From: Lentisphaerota bacterium | GTDB taxonomy: Bacteria; Verrucomicrobiota; Lentisphaeria; Oligosphaerales; JABHEG01 | NCBI GenBank assembly: GCA_018676675.1 | Contig: JABHEG010000230.1 | Location: 1 to 62,889 of the forward strand | Direction of reading: 5' to 3' | DNA length: 62,889 nt | In this document: positions 62,099 through 62,889 of the stretch, piece after piece | How the letters are laid out: each line of letters begins with the position of its first letter | Numbering within the stretch: the stretch's first letter is position 1 | Made by a program: the position numbers and the translations under genes | Notes under the pieces: model-generated | Database searches by the model: none | The model's input: only the letters and a program-made list of their open reading frames with translations | Told to the model about the DNA's origin: nothing

Positions 62099-62767
62099 CT
62101 ACTGGGCCGCGGGGACTGAGGGAAGCGGAACCGGCTGGGCAACGGGCGCCAGCAGGCCGGCGCACTCGTGGTGCAGGGCACGGACATCGAGTCCATCCAG
62201 CAGGAGCAGCCCGTGGATGCAGCCTGCCAGATCGGGGTTGTGCCACGTCCAGGCGATCTGTCCTTCCGGCGTATACTCGACGATCTGCTGCCCTTTTCGG
62301 CTGTCTTCCCGCTTGTGGCCCATCCAGTTCGCGATGACAACGTTGCCATTGGCCAGGATCTGGAAATCCGCAAAGAACTTGGGGCTTTTGACCTTCTGGC
62401 CGGGGGCACGTCCGAGCGTCCGGACCCACTCTCCGTCGGGGGCAATCTCCACGATAAAGGCCCCGTAGCCTGAAGCCAGCATAGTGTTGCCGTTGGGCAG
62501 GCGCACCGCTTTGTAGATGTGATTTGCCCCCTTCACCGTCTGCTGCCAGACGATCTCGCCCGTGCGCCCGATTTCGTAGATCACAGAGCCGGAGCCCAGC
62601 AGGAATGTGCCGGTCGCGGTCAGACGCATGAGGCGGATGTGTTTGATAGCCGGGGGACAGTCGACAGTGGCAACCGGCTTGTCATCCGGACCGAACTGAG
62701 CGATTTGGATGCCGTTTTGGGCGTATCCTCCGAGATAGGTTGATCCGTCGGCCCCAATGCCGTCAAC
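62099..62767 (-). pseudogene. beta-propeller protein, 5' part cut by a stop codon
   Basis: The frame reads as repeated propeller blades: IGADGSTYLGGYAQNG, MRLTATGTFLLGSGSVIYEI, VRLPNGNTMLASGYG, QILANGNVVIANWMGH. These resemble PQQ-like or arylsulfotransferase-type propellers. The blade pattern continues upstream of the first ATG (62629) back to a TAG at 62768-62770, so no proper start exists. Either a nonsense change has broken a longer gene running toward the window edge, or an unrecognised start is used. Function is not predictable. Confidence 0.5.
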
Positions 62768-62889
62768 CTAAGCGTCCGGGCGGCGCGACGGCCTCAGATC
62801 CTTTTGCGGTTCATGACGTGACGGTGCTTCGTTGGTGTTTTTTTCCTCGGAAAGCTGCGTCCAGGCCGGCGTTCGGTGAGTCCTTCACC

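Noticed and set aside
1..62889. CRISPR array, tRNA, rRNA or transposase
   Set aside because: None was found by eye. The repeats present are short, paired or palindromic and are not spacer-separated arrays.

Overview
The window reads as a chromosomal segment of a GC-rich, free-living, carbohydrate-degrading bacterium. It is packed with long secreted multidomain glycoside hydrolases, Cys-type sulfatases, a Gfo/Idh/MocA oxidoreductase, a ceramidase-like protein, uroporphyrinogen-decarboxylase-like (URO-D) proteins and a complete bacterial V-type ATPase operon. This mix suits the PVC superphylum (Lentisphaerota, Kiritimatiellota, Verrucomicrobiota) or similar uncultured lineages. No rRNA or marker gene is present, so the taxonomy is inference. 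No tRNA, rRNA, CRISPR array or intact transposase was seen.

Layout. 1-10843: a two-gene minus-strand unit (small secreted protein, then a right-handed beta-helix protein). It is divergent from a permuted NlpC/P60-like protein and a pair of secreted glycan enzymes (DUF4838 with an inserted LamG domain; a GH84-like hexosaminidase). 11263-20270: a DUF4143 ATPase, a degraded enzyme tail, a Gfo/Idh/MocA oxidoreductase, a ceramidase-like protein and a 1463-residue TIM-barrel protein. 20570-23798: a translationally coupled three-gene operon of ECF sigma factor, soluble zinc-finger anti-sigma/HTH protein, and a fusion of three GspF-like domains with a GspE/PilB-like ATPase whose Walker A lysine and His box are altered. 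This is the most unusual object in the window. 24416-34943: more secreted minus-strand proteins, including a paralogue of the 1463-residue protein and a GH42-like beta-galactosidase with CBM-like domains.

35463-52619: a plus-strand catabolic cluster. It opens with a promoter and a palindromic operator for a GntR/FCD regulator, then a KDPGal/KDPG aldolase, a mandelate-racemase-type sugar-acid dehydratase, a GH127 enzyme, a secreted sulfatase, a GH50-like enzyme, three signal-less sulfatases, an FAD oxidoreductase with a C-terminal beta-sandwich, and a URO-D-like protein. Together these suggest breakdown of a sulfated galactan-type glycan, with galactonate-like acids channelled to pyruvate and glyceraldehyde 3-phosphate.

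52977-60306: V-ATPase operon A-B-E-DUF2764-D-I-K. Subunit K keeps the Gln/Gln/Glu pattern typical of Na+-binding rings. 60804 to the end: a second URO-D-like protein, then a convergent beta-propeller fragment interrupted by a stop codon.

Intergenic regions hold several families of small palindromic or dispersed repeats, including a MITE-like element with a second, inverted copy.
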